Assembly (NCBI GenBank): GCA_002717185.1
Contig: PBDC01000039.1
Coordinates: 1-51,290, forward strand
DNA from: Rhodospirillaceae bacterium
GTDB lineage: Bacteria; Pseudomonadota; Alphaproteobacteria; UBA8366; GCA-2717185
Direction of reading: 5' to 3'
DNA: 51,290 bases
The translations under genes and the position numbers were made by a program. Below, piece after piece: positions 16,129-24,943 of this stretch. Every line of letters starts with the position of its first letter. The first letter of the stretch is position 1. The notes under the pieces were generated by a model, which saw only the letters and a program-made list of their open reading frames with translations, searched no databases and had not been told where the DNA came from.

Positions 16129-17208
16129 ATGGTCGAAATCTGGACCCACGCCCTCGCATCCCCTCGTGGTGTCATGAAGACCGCCGTGGATTTAGAAGAA
16201 AACGGCTGGGACGGGCTCTGCGTCGTCGATTCGCAAAACCTGTCCGGCGATCCATTTGTAGCCCTAGCCATGGCGGCAACAGTGACGGACCGGATCGGAC
16301 TTGGCACCGGAGTGTCGAACTCTGTCACTCGCATCGCAGCCTCCACGGCGAGCGCCATTCTTAGCGTCGACCGGATTTCGAACGGTCGTGCCTTAGTTGG
16401 TCTTGGCCGCGGTGATTCTGCGCTCGCCCATATCGGTCGGGCGCCGGCACGCATGAAACAGTTCGAAGTCTATCTGCGGCATCTGCAAACCTATCTCCAA
16501 GGAGGAGCTGTTCCCTTTAACGAGATTGAAATGTCAGACGATGTGGCGCCTGCGGTTAGCCATCTCGGCCTCGCCGACGAACCAGAAGAAAGCCGGATCA
16601 CCTGGCACAACGGACGTGGAAAGAAAGTGCCTGTCGAAGTTGCGGCCAGCGGGCCGCTGGCCATCAAAGTCGCCGCACGACAAGCGGACCGCATCATGTT
16701 TACACTCGGAGCTGATGCAGATCGCATCGCCTGGGGAATTGATTTAGCAAAGCAGGCGCGCCGCGATGCCGGCCTTGATCCGGAGGGCATCGCCTTCGGC
16801 GCCTATATCAATTGCGTGCCGGGCAAAGATCTAGACCAAACGCGCGATCTGGCACGCGGCGGACTCGCGACCTTCGCACGCTTCTCTGTCATGCACGGCA
16901 AACCGAACGGCCCGATGTCACCGGTGGCAGCGCAGGCGTTGCAAGGCCTTTACGACACCTACGACATGAACAAACATACGCAGGACGACTCGCGACAGGC
17001 GTCGGGGCTCCCAACGGACTTTATTGATCATTTTGGGGTCATCGGCACACCGGAAAAGTGTATCGAGAAACTCCGCAGCCTCATTGCCATCGGCCTCGAC
17101 AAGCTGTTTTTTGGTGTCATGTTCCGTTTGGTGCAAACACAGGAAGGTCGTACCGCTAAAACATTAATGGAAAAAGAAATTCTGCCTGAATTGCGGCAAG
17201 TTAGCTAA
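16129..17208 (+). CDS. LLM-class (luciferase-like, FMN/F420) oxidoreductase, copy 1
   Basis: Bacterial-luciferase-fold TIM-barrel flavoenzyme of 359 residues. Features: AVDLEENGWDGLCVVDSQN (start of barrel), IGLGTGVSNSVTR, GRALVGLGRGDSA, PVEVAASGPLAIKVAARQADR with the flavin-phosphate region, and a late FGVIGTPEKCIEKL. Members reduce or monooxygenate substrates with reduced F420 or FMN; which cofactor is used here cannot be told. The start is ATG two bases after the SDR stop, so translation is probably coupled. It differs from the two minus-strand LLM genes at 20931 and 31734, which belong to a shorter ~310-residue subtype. Confidence 0.88.
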   Translation: MVEIWTHALASPRGVMKTAVDLEENGWDGLCVVDSQNLSGDPFVALAMAATVTDRIGLGTGVSNSVTRIAASTASAILSVDRISNGRALVGLGRGDSALAHIGRAPARMKQFEVYLRHLQTYLQGGAVPFNEIEMSDDVAPAVSHLGLADEPEESRITWHNGRGKKVPVEVAASGPLAIKVAARQADRIMFTLGADADRIAWGIDLAKQARRDAGLDPEGIAFGAYINCVPGKDLDQTRDLARGGLATFARFSVMHGKPNGPMSPVAAQALQGLYDTYDMNKHTQDDSRQASGLPTDFIDHFGVIGTPEKCIEKLRSLIAIGLDKLFFGVMFRLVQTQEGRTAKTLMEKEILPELRQVS

Positions 17209-17533
17209 CCACAGAAGCGATTTGCGAAGCCGCCAAATTGCACAGCGACCGCTTATCCAACAGCTGAATACCCAGTACCTGATAGCCCTCGAAACCCGTT
17301 TGCACCTGGTATTAGATATCGCAACTGGTGCTGAAACGCCTGATCCCTGTTACGCCAGACCTTGGGAAGTATTGTACAACGGCACAATCAAGCATAACGC
17401 CAAAGACTTCGATATTCCGTAGCAAGCTGGTGCAATTTAAGGATGATGTCGTAATAATGCGTTCGTGATTTATTAGATTGAGCCTGGGAGCCTGTTTGCG
17501 GCGAGAAGGCGCGTCCAATCGAAGGAACGAGCA
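17209..17533. other. Intergenic region upstream of the first monooxygenase
   Basis: About 325 bases without a supported gene; short open frames here show no family signal. The last bases hold GGAACGAGCA before the ATG at 17534. A promoter for the monooxygenase–Rieske unit probably lies here, but I could not point to a reliable -35/-10 pair. Confidence 0.35.
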
Positions 17534-19084
17534 ATGCAGACACAGCAACAAACGAGGACGAATTCAGCGGTGAAGGACAAACACGAGGCATCAATCGAGC
17601 ACTTCGACGTCCTGATTGTTGGCGCTGGGATTTCCGGGATCGCGGGTGCTTATCACCTTCGTAAGGAATGTCCAGATTCCAATTTCGTCATCCTAGAGAG
17701 CGAGGAAAGCTTCGGCGGCACTTGGTGGACGCACCGGTCGCCCGGCATTCGTTCCGACAGCGATCTGCACACCTTTGGTTACGGCTTTAAGCCGTGGATC
17801 GGCCCGCCAATCGCGACAGCGAAAGAGATCCTTTCCTATATGGGCGAGGTGATCGAGGAGAATGATCTGGCGCAATACATCCGCTATCGCCACAAAATTC
17901 TTAAGGCTGACTGGTCCGAAGTGGACGGCCAGTGGACCGTCGACGCGGTCCGCGCCGACACGGAAGAGACAATCAAAATCTCGGCCAATTTCCTTTGGAT
18001 GTGCCAGGGATATTACCGCCACAACGAAGGCTACACGCCAAACTGGGACGGCATGGCCGATTTCAAAGGCCAAATCGCACACCCGGAAAATTGGCCAAAC
18101 GATATCAATTACGACGGAAAGAAGGTTGTCGTCATCGGATCTGGGGCAACCGCAGCGACAGTCGTACCAGCGATGGCGCAGACGGCTTCGCATGTCACCA
18201 TGCTACAGCGCACACCAACCTTCTTCCGTACCGGACGTAATGCGATCGATATCGCAGAGCAATTGCGCAATCTGCGCGTTGATGAAAACTGGGTGCACGA
18301 AATCACCCGGCGGCAAATCATGACTGATCAGTCCGCCTTTACTCAGCGCTGCCTATCGGAACCGCAAGGCGTAGCGGATGAGCTAATCGGCAACATCCGC
18401 AACCTTCTCGGACCCGACTACGATGTGGACACGCACTTCACGCCGCCCTACAGACCCTGGCGGCAACGCATAGCCTTCGTCCCCGACGCGGATATGTTCA
18501 AGGCGATTGCGGCTGGTAAGGCATCGGTCGTAACCGACCATATCGACCGCTTTACCGAGACCGGTATCCTGCTGCAATCAAACAAAACACTAGACGCCGA
18601 TATCATCGTCACAGCAACCGGTTTCAACATGAATGTTATGGGCGATATTGTTTTCACAATCGATGGAGAGGCCCTCGATTGGCACGACACGCTCACCTAT
18701 CGCGGCATGATGTTCACCGGTGTACCGAACCTGGCCTGGGTTTTCGGCTATTTCCGCGGCAGCTGGACCATTCGTAGCGAACTGATCGCCGAATTCGTCT
18801 GCCGTTTACTCAACCACATGCGCGAGACCGGGGCGAAAAGCGTGCAGCCAGCACTCCGGGCGGAAGACGAAGACATGCCCTTGCTAGACTGGATGGACGA
18901 GGAAGATTTCAATCCAAACTATCTAAAGCGCGCCGTATCAATCCTGCCACGGCGAGGCACCAAGCAGGAATGGCGGCACACTCAAGATCATTGGAACGAG
19001 AAGAAAGAGTTCCCCGCCATCGACCTGGAGGGCGAGGAGTTCGTGTATCGCTGGGACACGCGGTCGGATATGGCCGCCGAATAG
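17534..19084 (+). CDS. FAD/NADPH-dependent Baeyer–Villiger-type monooxygenase, copy 1
   Basis: Class-B flavin monooxygenase, 516 residues, expected to insert oxygen next to a ketone or oxidise a heteroatom. Seen: FAD-binding GAGISGIAGA near residue 31, the FGGTWW motif, the Baeyer–Villiger fingerprint FKGQIAHPENWPND, the NADPH-binding GSGATAAT, and ATGFNM near the C-terminal FAD site. The layout resembles the EthA-like group. It starts about 60 bp upstream of a broken Rieske alpha gene and its beta gene on the same strand, so all three probably belong to one oxidation pathway. Substrate unknown. Confidence 0.92.
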   Translation: MQTQQQTRTNSAVKDKHEASIEHFDVLIVGAGISGIAGAYHLRKECPDSNFVILESEESFGGTWWTHRSPGIRSDSDLHTFGYGFKPWIGPPIATAKEILSYMGEVIEENDLAQYIRYRHKILKADWSEVDGQWTVDAVRADTEETIKISANFLWMCQGYYRHNEGYTPNWDGMADFKGQIAHPENWPNDINYDGKKVVVIGSGATAATVVPAMAQTASHVTMLQRTPTFFRTGRNAIDIAEQLRNLRVDENWVHEITRRQIMTDQSAFTQRCLSEPQGVADELIGNIRNLLGPDYDVDTHFTPPYRPWRQRIAFVPDADMFKAIAAGKASVVTDHIDRFTETGILLQSNKTLDADIIVTATGFNMNVMGDIVFTIDGEALDWHDTLTYRGMMFTGVPNLAWVFGYFRGSWTIRSELIAEFVCRLLNHMRETGAKSVQPALRAEDEDMPLLDWMDEEDFNPNYLKRAVSILPRRGTKQEWRHTQDHWNEKKEFPAIDLEGEEFVYRWDTRSDMAAE

Positions 19085-19143
19085 GCCGTGTTTGCAGCAA
19101 GCATGATGCTCCGCCCACGGGAACGGAATAAGGGATCGAACGC

Positions 19144-20328
19144 ATGATCTCAGGATATGAACCGCCAGCATTGCCCAAGACGCACTTTCTCGACAATCGG
19201 ATATTCACCGACGAGACAATTTTCGCGCAGGAGAAAGAGGAAATTTACCAACGGGTCTGGCTTTTTGTCTGCCATGAAAGCGAACTCGCTGCGCAGGGCG
19301 ATTTCCGCACCGTATCAGTGGCCGGCAAACCTTTAATATTGGTGCGCGCGCCAGACGGCATCATTCGCGCCTTCTACAATGTGTGCCGGCACCGCGCCGC
19401 GCCGGTTGTACGCGAGGAGGCTGGCAACGCGTCTGAGTTCCAATGTTTCTATCACCTGTGGACCTACGGACTCGACGGCGCCTGTACAGGTATTACCAAG
19501 CCCAGCGGCTATGACGCGGTACAACTCGACCGCAGCAAGCTGGGGCTGATCTCGGTACGTTGTGACATCATTGCTGGACTGGTGTTCGTATGCCTCAGTC
19601 CCGAAACAGAACCACTCGAAGACTATATCGGACCCATAATTGATGCGGTCCACGAACCGCTAAGCACAGCGCCGCTCAAGGTGTTCCACTACAACAAAGC
19701 GGAACTCGGCGCGAACTGGAAGCTTTGGCAGGATAATAATAGTGAGCGCTATCACAGCCTTTTGCATTTCATAAACCGCAAGACCCAGCCTTGGGTAATA
19801 GCTAAGACCAGCCCCATGAAGCTGCGGCTGTTTGACAACGGCCATAGCGGCTACTGGTCCGACGGAGAAGCCACGGTGACCTACGAAGCCGCTGGCTACA
19901 AGGACGCTTCGGTTGGAACATTGCCCGGCATGCGGGACAACGAGATGCGTGTCATCAACATTTTTCCCGATCTAATGATCAACATCCGCGCCAATGTAGT
20001 GCGGCTCGACCGCATGGTCCCAATTGCACCCGGCAAGACCCTCGTCGAGTGGCGCGGCCTCGGCCTAGCCCATGTGCCGGAAGACGTCGAACGGGACCGG
20101 CTTCGCCATCACAACATGTTCTAGGGGCCTGCCGGCCGGAATCTGGGCGAAGATGTAATTGCCGTTGAGGCGCAATGGGCGTCGATGGCGACCGACGTGG
20201 TGCGCTATAGCATCTTGGCCCGCGAGGAAAACCTGAACCCGACCGATGATTCAAATGTCCGCGCCTATTATCAGGAATGGGGCCGTCGCATGGGCCGCGC
20301 GCCGCATGCCCCCCTCAATAGCAGCTAG
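19144..20328 (+). pseudogene. Rieske aromatic-ring-hydroxylating dioxygenase alpha subunit, interrupted by in-frame amber at 20122–20124
   Basis: Large-subunit Rieske oxygenase. The [2Fe-2S] ligands are intact: Cys-Arg-His near residue 81 and Cys-Phe-Tyr-His near 101. The mononuclear-iron region reads NNSERYHSLLH. After HHNMF the reading frame meets TAG (20122–20124), then continues without shift for 67 more codons: GPAGRNLGEDVIAVEAQWAS, then YYQEWGRRMGR, to a TAG at 20326. Family members have Trp-Gly-Pro at this point, so TGG changed to TAG is the simplest explanation. Without read-through the product is 326 residues and lacks the C-terminal catalytic-domain helices. The beta subunit gene 11 bp downstream is intact. 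Either a young pseudogene or a consensus error. The His-x3-His spacing may be subfamily-typical. Confidence 0.85.
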
Positions 20329-20339
20329 GCGCAGTCGCT

Positions 20340-20816
20340 GTGAGCAATGAGGCACTAACAGCACTCCTTGAAGAAGCTGCAATTTTTGCTGTAATCCGGA
20401 CCACGGCTGCCCGACTCGATGACGAAGATATGGAGGGCTGGCTTGCTCTCTTCGCCCCGGAGGCACGTTACGAAATCAAGACTTATGGCCCCGAAATCCG
20501 AGCGGATATGTCCTGGTGGAACGCGGACCGGAAAGAACTCGAGAATATCCTAGCTGAAGCGAAGTTGCATGTGCGCGATCCCGGCAAGCGGTTGCATCTC
20601 GTAACGCCGATCTGCGTGAAATTTTCCAGCGACCTCGCGACGGCCTTGACCCACTTCACCATCATACGAACCGACCCCGACGGCAACAGTTTTGTCTACG
20701 TAGCGGGCCGATACGAGGATAGCTTCGAAAAATGCGATGGATCTTGGTTTTACAAGACACACACTGCCGTACTCGATACACGCAAGATAGAGCCGTTCAC
20801 GCACCTGCCCCTTTGA
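20340..20816 (+). CDS. Aromatic-ring-hydroxylating dioxygenase beta subunit (SnoaL-like fold)
   Basis: 158-residue small subunit of the Rieske oxygenase encoded just upstream. The N-terminal TTAARLDDEDMEGWLALFAP and EARYEI stretches, then RLHLVTP and GRYEDSFEK, are typical of NTF2/SnoaL-like beta subunits, which stabilise the alpha3beta3 assembly and carry no cofactor. Start GTG at 20340, 11 bp after the restored alpha stop. That this gene has stayed open while alpha carries an amber argues that the alpha lesion is recent or an artefact. It is followed by a 114-base gap to a convergent gene. Confidence 0.88.
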   Translation: MSNEALTALLEEAAIFAVIRTTAARLDDEDMEGWLALFAPEARYEIKTYGPEIRADMSWWNADRKELENILAEAKLHVRDPGKRLHLVTPICVKFSSDLATALTHFTIIRTDPDGNSFVYVAGRYEDSFEKCDGSWFYKTHTAVLDTRKIEPFTHLPL

Positions 20817-20930
20817 CGTAGAGCATCCCCACCAGTCGCGAGAATAAATGGCATAGCGCACAAGCGGGCCTGCATCTGCGACATTCCGGTCTCCGCTAAA
20901 AACTATAAATTCAGAAAAGTAGCCTTCCCG

Positions 20931-21851
20931 TCACACCTTGTCCCGCACCTCCTGAGCAAAACGTTCCATGGTGTCGAGCATGACCGGCAGGGTTTCTGTC
21001 ATGATGTCGAAACAGAACTCCGTCGCGCCGGCATCACGGAAGCGACGCAAAGTGTCAATGATGTCCTGTGGACGTCCCTCGCTTGGCGCTTGTCCGACCC
21101 CCGCCGGCCCATCCTGAAAGGTCAACGCAATTTTCGGGGCGATGGGAAAGTCATCCGTCAATCGACCCGCCTCCTCAAGCGCAGAATTTAAAACGGGACG
21201 TGCTTCCGCCAGCATCTCGGGTGTAATTTTGAAGGGATGCCAGGCATCGGCGAATTGGGCTGTGCGGCGCATGGCAGCTGGTGAATTACCTCCGATATAG
21301 ATCGGTAGATGCGGGGTCTGCACTGGCTTTGGCCCCTTCTCGACATTCTCGAAACTGAAATTGTCGCTTTGATGCGACGGCTTCGCCTCGACCCACAGTT
21401 TCTTCATGATCGCCAGTCCATCATTCGTTCGCTTACCACGATCTTTGAAAGGATAGCCGAGCGCAGCGAACTCTTCGCTATACCAACCGACGCCGACACC
21501 AAAATTCACCCTCCCGCCGCTCAGATTGTCCATCTCAGCAAACTGTGCCGCGACTTCGAGTGGGTTGCGCATCGGCAGAATCAAGACACTGGTGCCGAGC
21601 CGAACAGTGCTGGTGCGAGCCGCCAGGTAATTCAGCACACTGAAGGGCTGGTAGTAGGTCTGCTTCCAATCGTCTGGCAGTTGCCCGTCCGCGCGACCGG
21701 GATAGGACGACGTGATGAAGGGCGGAAACACCAGATGATCGCTCGCCCAAAGAGCGTCGAATTGGAGCGCTTCAGCCTTATCCGCCATGGCGTCGAAGGT
21801 CGCCGGTGACGCGGAATCGCCCCGTACAATGAGTGAAAATCCGTATTTCAT
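20931..21851 (-). CDS. LLM-class F420/FMN-dependent oxidoreductase, copy 2
   Basis: 306 residues, luciferase-like fold. Motifs: ALWASDHLVFPP, VRLGTSVLILPMRNPLEVAAQ, GRVNFGVGVGWYSEEF, LPIYIGGNS, and a C-terminal GATEFCFD. It belongs to the same shorter subtype as the gene at 31734; the two share the order of motifs and look like distant paralogues. The ATG follows AAGGGG. It is convergent with the beta-subunit gene and lies 22 bp downstream of the SMP-30 gene on the same strand, so the two are probably co-transcribed. Cofactor (F420 or FMN) cannot be decided from sequence. Confidence 0.9.
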   Translation of the reverse strand: MKYGFSLIVRGDSASPATFDAMADKAEALQFDALWASDHLVFPPFITSSYPGRADGQLPDDWKQTYYQPFSVLNYLAARTSTVRLGTSVLILPMRNPLEVAAQFAEMDNLSGGRVNFGVGVGWYSEEFAALGYPFKDRGKRTNDGLAIMKKLWVEAKPSHQSDNFSFENVEKGPKPVQTPHLPIYIGGNSPAAMRRTAQFADAWHPFKITPEMLAEARPVLNSALEEAGRLTDDFPIAPKIALTFQDGPAGVGQAPSEGRPQDIIDTLRRFRDAGATEFCFDIMTETLPVMLDTMERFAQEVRDKV

Positions 21852-21873
21852 GGCTTACCCCTTTGCTTCTCTA

Positions 21874-22728
21874 TCAACTGCCCAACGCGACCTTAGCTGG
21901 CGCGATAGGTAGGCCCGGTACGTCCGTCCGCATACGGTAAATCGTGCCGCAATTTTCGCGCGGGCCGTTGCGCGATCCAGTAACGATGTAGAAATCATGC
22001 AAATCTGCTCCGCCGAAGCAGACACTCGTTACCATCGGTAGCGGCGTCGGGATCTCGGCTCGGATCGACCCATCCGGCTCGAACACCATAACCTTACCGC
22101 CATCAGCGATCGCGACCCAAACCGATCCGTCCTCAGCCACCGCCATGCCGTCCGGCGTGCTAGCGCCAGTGATTTCGGCAAAGACGCGCCAGCCGACCAC
22201 CTCCGCATTAGGTGTCACGTCATAAACGCGAATTAGATCGGCGCGGGCGTCGCAATGATACAACGACTTACCATCAGGTGAGAAAGCCATGCCGTTGGTC
22301 AGAATGATACCATCCGACACAGTGCGCGCCGAACCATCCAAATCGATGACATGCAGGTGTCCAGGCCGCACTTCTTCTCCCAATATCACCCGGAAGGCGA
22401 GCGACCCGACCCAGATCCTACCCGCTTGGTCGGTAGTCAGGTCATTGAACCCGATTGCCACATCGGTCACGTCCGGAGTCAAAAAAGTCGAATGCGTTTC
22501 ACCATCAAAGCTTTCAAAAATGATCTCGCGCCCACCGATCACCAGCCCGCCGGCTGCGTGTGGCGCCATGCCACCGACGCCGCGTCGCTTCGGCACAATA
22601 GAGCTAATCTCGCCGCTTTCACTAAGTGCCCGCACACCGCCATTGACCACATCGCTGAAGATTAAGCCGCGCGCATCATCCCAGACCGGCCCCTCGATCA
22701 ACCCGTATCCTGTCGCCAGCTCTTCCAT
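21874..22728 (-). CDS. SMP-30/gluconolactonase/LRE-family lactonase
   Basis: Six-bladed beta-propeller of 284 residues. Expected features are seen: the metal Glu in LIEGPVWD near residue 12, FNDLTTDQAGRIWVGS (Asn ligand), LTNGMAFSPDGKSLYHCD (Asn/Asp ligands), and TPDGMAVAEDGSVWVA. The family hydrolyses sugar and other lactones. Beside two Baeyer–Villiger enzymes, opening of a ring-expanded lactone is an attractive role, but this is inference. The ATG is preceded by GAGGGG. First gene of the minus-strand pair with the LLM oxidoreductase. Confidence 0.9.
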   Translation of the reverse strand: MEELATGYGLIEGPVWDDARGLIFSDVVNGGVRALSESGEISSIVPKRRGVGGMAPHAAGGLVIGGREIIFESFDGETHSTFLTPDVTDVAIGFNDLTTDQAGRIWVGSLAFRVILGEEVRPGHLHVIDLDGSARTVSDGIILTNGMAFSPDGKSLYHCDARADLIRVYDVTPNAEVVGWRVFAEITGASTPDGMAVAEDGSVWVAIADGGKVMVFEPDGSIRAEIPTPLPMVTSVCFGGADLHDFYIVTGSRNGPRENCGTIYRMRTDVPGLPIAPAKVALGS

Positions 22729-23138
22729 CGTTCCCCTCGCTCATTCCGTTGTGGTCGGAGTCAAGCATATGGGGAATGTCCCGCCAAACGACTATGTAGG
22801 CAGCATTTAGGCAACCCATACTAAAACAAGGCGAAAGTGCATTACGGTCTAAATCAATTTTATGCCCATGCCCTTTTCAGACTGAAAAAAGAGACGCCGT
22901 AAAGCCTCAAAACGACTCCCGTCAGCGAGACAGACTCTGCACCCAGTACCGTCAAGAAATTGGTCTTACCCGTACTGCTCAAACGCATAGTTTTGGGCAG
23001 CCTATCTTCTTCCTCGTCATTGGACCAATCTAGATCAGCGGGACAGCCGTCTATATAATTTCCTAACATTGATGAGGTCTGTTGGCGCGCCCACTGCCTC
23101 AAGGCAAAATTCCAGAAAACAACAGTAAGGAGGCAGGG
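22729..23138. other. Intergenic region between divergent SMP-30 and RidA genes
   Basis: About 410 bases. A minus-strand open frame at 22860–23102 has no family signal or usable ribosome-binding site, so I do not call it. The right end carries a strong AAGGAGG (23127–23133) for the RidA gene. Promoters for both divergent units are expected here; I saw no clear operator repeat. Confidence 0.4.
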
Positions 23139-23594
23139 ATGAGCGCCGAAGCACGACTTAAAGATCTAGGGATCGAGCTACCAAAGCCGCTGGCGCCCGC
23201 AGGCAACTATGTCGGAGCGACGACGGTTGGCAATTTGGTCTACATGTCAGGCGAAGGGCCGCGCCTGCCGGAGAGCGTCATCGTCGGCAAGGTCGGCAGC
23301 GACCTAACCATCGAAGAAGGCCAGGAGGCAGCGCGGCTGGTCGGTCTCAACATGCTAACAACCTTGCGTGAAATAATCGGCGACTTGGACCGCGTGAAAC
23401 AGATCGTGAAAGTGTTCGGGATGGTCAACGCAGTGCCGGACTTCAAGCAACATCCGGCAGTCATTAATGGCTTTTCCAATTTGATGGTAGAAGTTTTCGG
23501 CGACAAGGGACGCAGCGCCCGATCCGCGGTCGGCATGTCTTCTCTGCCGTTCCAAATGGCCTGCGAAGTCGAAATGATCGTCGAGATCGAATAG
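23139..23594 (+). CDS. RidA/YjgF-family protein, copy 1
   Basis: 151-residue RidA-family protein; archetypes hydrolyse reactive enamine/imine intermediates, while other branches act in catabolic pathways. Seen: VGNLVYMSGEGP near the N-terminus, LTIEEGQEAARLVGLNML, VNAVPDF and the C-terminal EVEMIVEIE. The archetypal Arg region is replaced by RSAVGMSSLP, as in the longer branch that begins RLKDLGIELP. Start ATG at 23139 after AAGGAGG; an upstream extension to 23082 is rejected. Two bases separate it from the MmgE/PrpD gene, suggesting a shared job. Confidence 0.92.
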   Translation: MSAEARLKDLGIELPKPLAPAGNYVGATTVGNLVYMSGEGPRLPESVIVGKVGSDLTIEEGQEAARLVGLNMLTTLREIIGDLDRVKQIVKVFGMVNAVPDFKQHPAVINGFSNLMVEVFGDKGRSARSAVGMSSLPFQMACEVEMIVEIE

Positions 23595-23596
23595 CA

Positions 23597-24943
23597 ATGA
23601 ACAATCCGATCGGTGAAGCTGCGGCGGACTTCATAGCCGCGGCGGACACAAGGACCTACAGTCTCGACGTCATCGATTTGGCGAAACGCTGCCTAGTTGA
23701 TTGGATGGGCGTTGCAGTCGGTGCCGTTGATCAGCCGGTATCACATGCTATCCGCGAGACGGTGATATCTTGGGGCGCAGAAGGACGGTCGCAAATCCTG
23801 TGCGGCCCGAAGACCGCACCAGCGCTGGCTGCGCTGGTTAACGCCACGATAGGTCATGCCCTCGATTTCGACGACACTCGGGGTCATGCGCCGAGCCATC
23901 TGAGCTCGCCGACCTGGTCGGCAGTGCTGGCACTGGCAGAACGTCATGGCTTGGACGAGGCGGCCGCGCTGAACGCGTTCATCACCGGATACGAAGTCGC
24001 AGCGGTGTGGGGCGATGGCGGCATCGGCAACCGGATGCAGGCGGCGGGCTTCCACCCGACGCCGGTCTTCGGCCGGCTGGCAGCCGCGGCGGCGGCGTCG
24101 GTCCTGCTTGGCCTCGACCGGGACCAAATTTTGAACGCTTTGGCCACGGCGGCGACGAGCGCTGGTGGCATGACGGCATCATTCGGGACGATGGGCAAAC
24201 CGTTCCATTCCGGCAACGGCGCAATGGAGGGGGTGCTGGCGGCGGAGATGGCCGCCAACGGGTTTACCGCAGCGCGTCACATTTTCGATGCAGCGGGCGG
24301 GTTCGCGGATACGCTGGTGCAGCAGGATGGGCCAGGACTGGGGGACGCCCCACTCACGGCTGGCGAGAGTCTGTTCGACAATTCCTTCAAACCCTATGCC
24401 TGCGGCAAGCTGATCCATGGTCACATCGACGCCGCGCGCGAGCTGCGTCCACAAGTGGAAGGCCGAAAGGTCGAGGCGATCCGCTGCACGGTCGCCGCCA
24501 TCAGTTCCAAACTGGTCGCCCACCCGATGCCGACCGAACCGCTGCAGGGAAAATTCTCCATCGCGTTCTGCGTCGCGATCGCCTTGCTGGGCTATCCGGT
24601 GCAGCTCGCCGACTTCTCCGCAGAACGGCTAGCCGACCTGCGCGTGCAGGATTTGATGCCGCGCGTGACCCTGTCGCTCGACCCGGATATCGGCCGCTAC
24701 GGCGCGGAAATGGAAATCGATCTGGCAGATGGCACGCCTCTGCACACGGTCGTCGAAAGGTCCCGTGGCAACCCGGAAAACCCGCTCTCCTGGGACGATT
24801 TGGAAGCCAAGTTCGACGGGCTGGTGCAGCCGGTGTTGGGTGACGCGAGCGAGACACTTTACAAAACCTTGCGGGGATTCGACCAACCCGGCGCGTTGGC
24901 GCAGACGCTCGATCTGGTCAGCGCACGGCCTATTCGCCCTTGA
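23597..24943 (+). CDS. MmgE/PrpD family protein
   Basis: 448 residues of the MmgE/PrpD superfamily, whose known members are 2-methylcitrate dehydratase and cis-aconitate decarboxylase. Landmarks: DWMGVAVGAV near residue 38, NATIGHALDFDDTRGHAPSH (the conserved His/Asp stretch), GMTASFGTMGKPFHSGNGA, FDNSFKPYACGKLIHGHIDA and LQGKFSIAFCVA. No PrpB, PrpC or citrate synthase lies nearby, so PrpD proper is unlikely; a dehydratase or isomerase for another acid is more plausible. Coupled to the RidA gene upstream. Its last 14 bases overlap the end of a convergent crotonase gene. Confidence 0.9.
   Translation: MNNPIGEAAADFIAAADTRTYSLDVIDLAKRCLVDWMGVAVGAVDQPVSHAIRETVISWGAEGRSQILCGPKTAPALAALVNATIGHALDFDDTRGHAPSHLSSPTWSAVLALAERHGLDEAAALNAFITGYEVAAVWGDGGIGNRMQAAGFHPTPVFGRLAAAAAASVLLGLDRDQILNALATAATSAGGMTASFGTMGKPFHSGNGAMEGVLAAEMAANGFTAARHIFDAAGGFADTLVQQDGPGLGDAPLTAGESLFDNSFKPYACGKLIHGHIDAARELRPQVEGRKVEAIRCTVAAISSKLVAHPMPTEPLQGKFSIAFCVAIALLGYPVQLADFSAERLADLRVQDLMPRVTLSLDPDIGRYGAEMEIDLADGTPLHTVVERSRGNPENPLSWDDLEAKFDGLVQPVLGDASETLYKTLRGFDQPGALAQTLDLVSARPIRP

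Noticed and set aside
19729..19773. His-x3-His spacing in the Rieske iron site as evidence of a one-codon deletion
   Set aside because: The usual pattern is His-x4-His, but I recall a Rieske branch with the shorter spacing (YHDxMHY type), so it may be normal for this subfamily.
20122..20124. Genetic recoding of TAG as Trp or another amino acid
   Set aside because: TAG ends several intact genes here (for example at 4849–4851 and 20326–20328), so a genome-wide reassignment is not supported; a local lesion or error is simpler.
22860..23102. 80-residue minus-strand open frame
   Set aside because: No family signal, no usable ribosome-binding site, and it overlaps the promoter zone of divergent genes.
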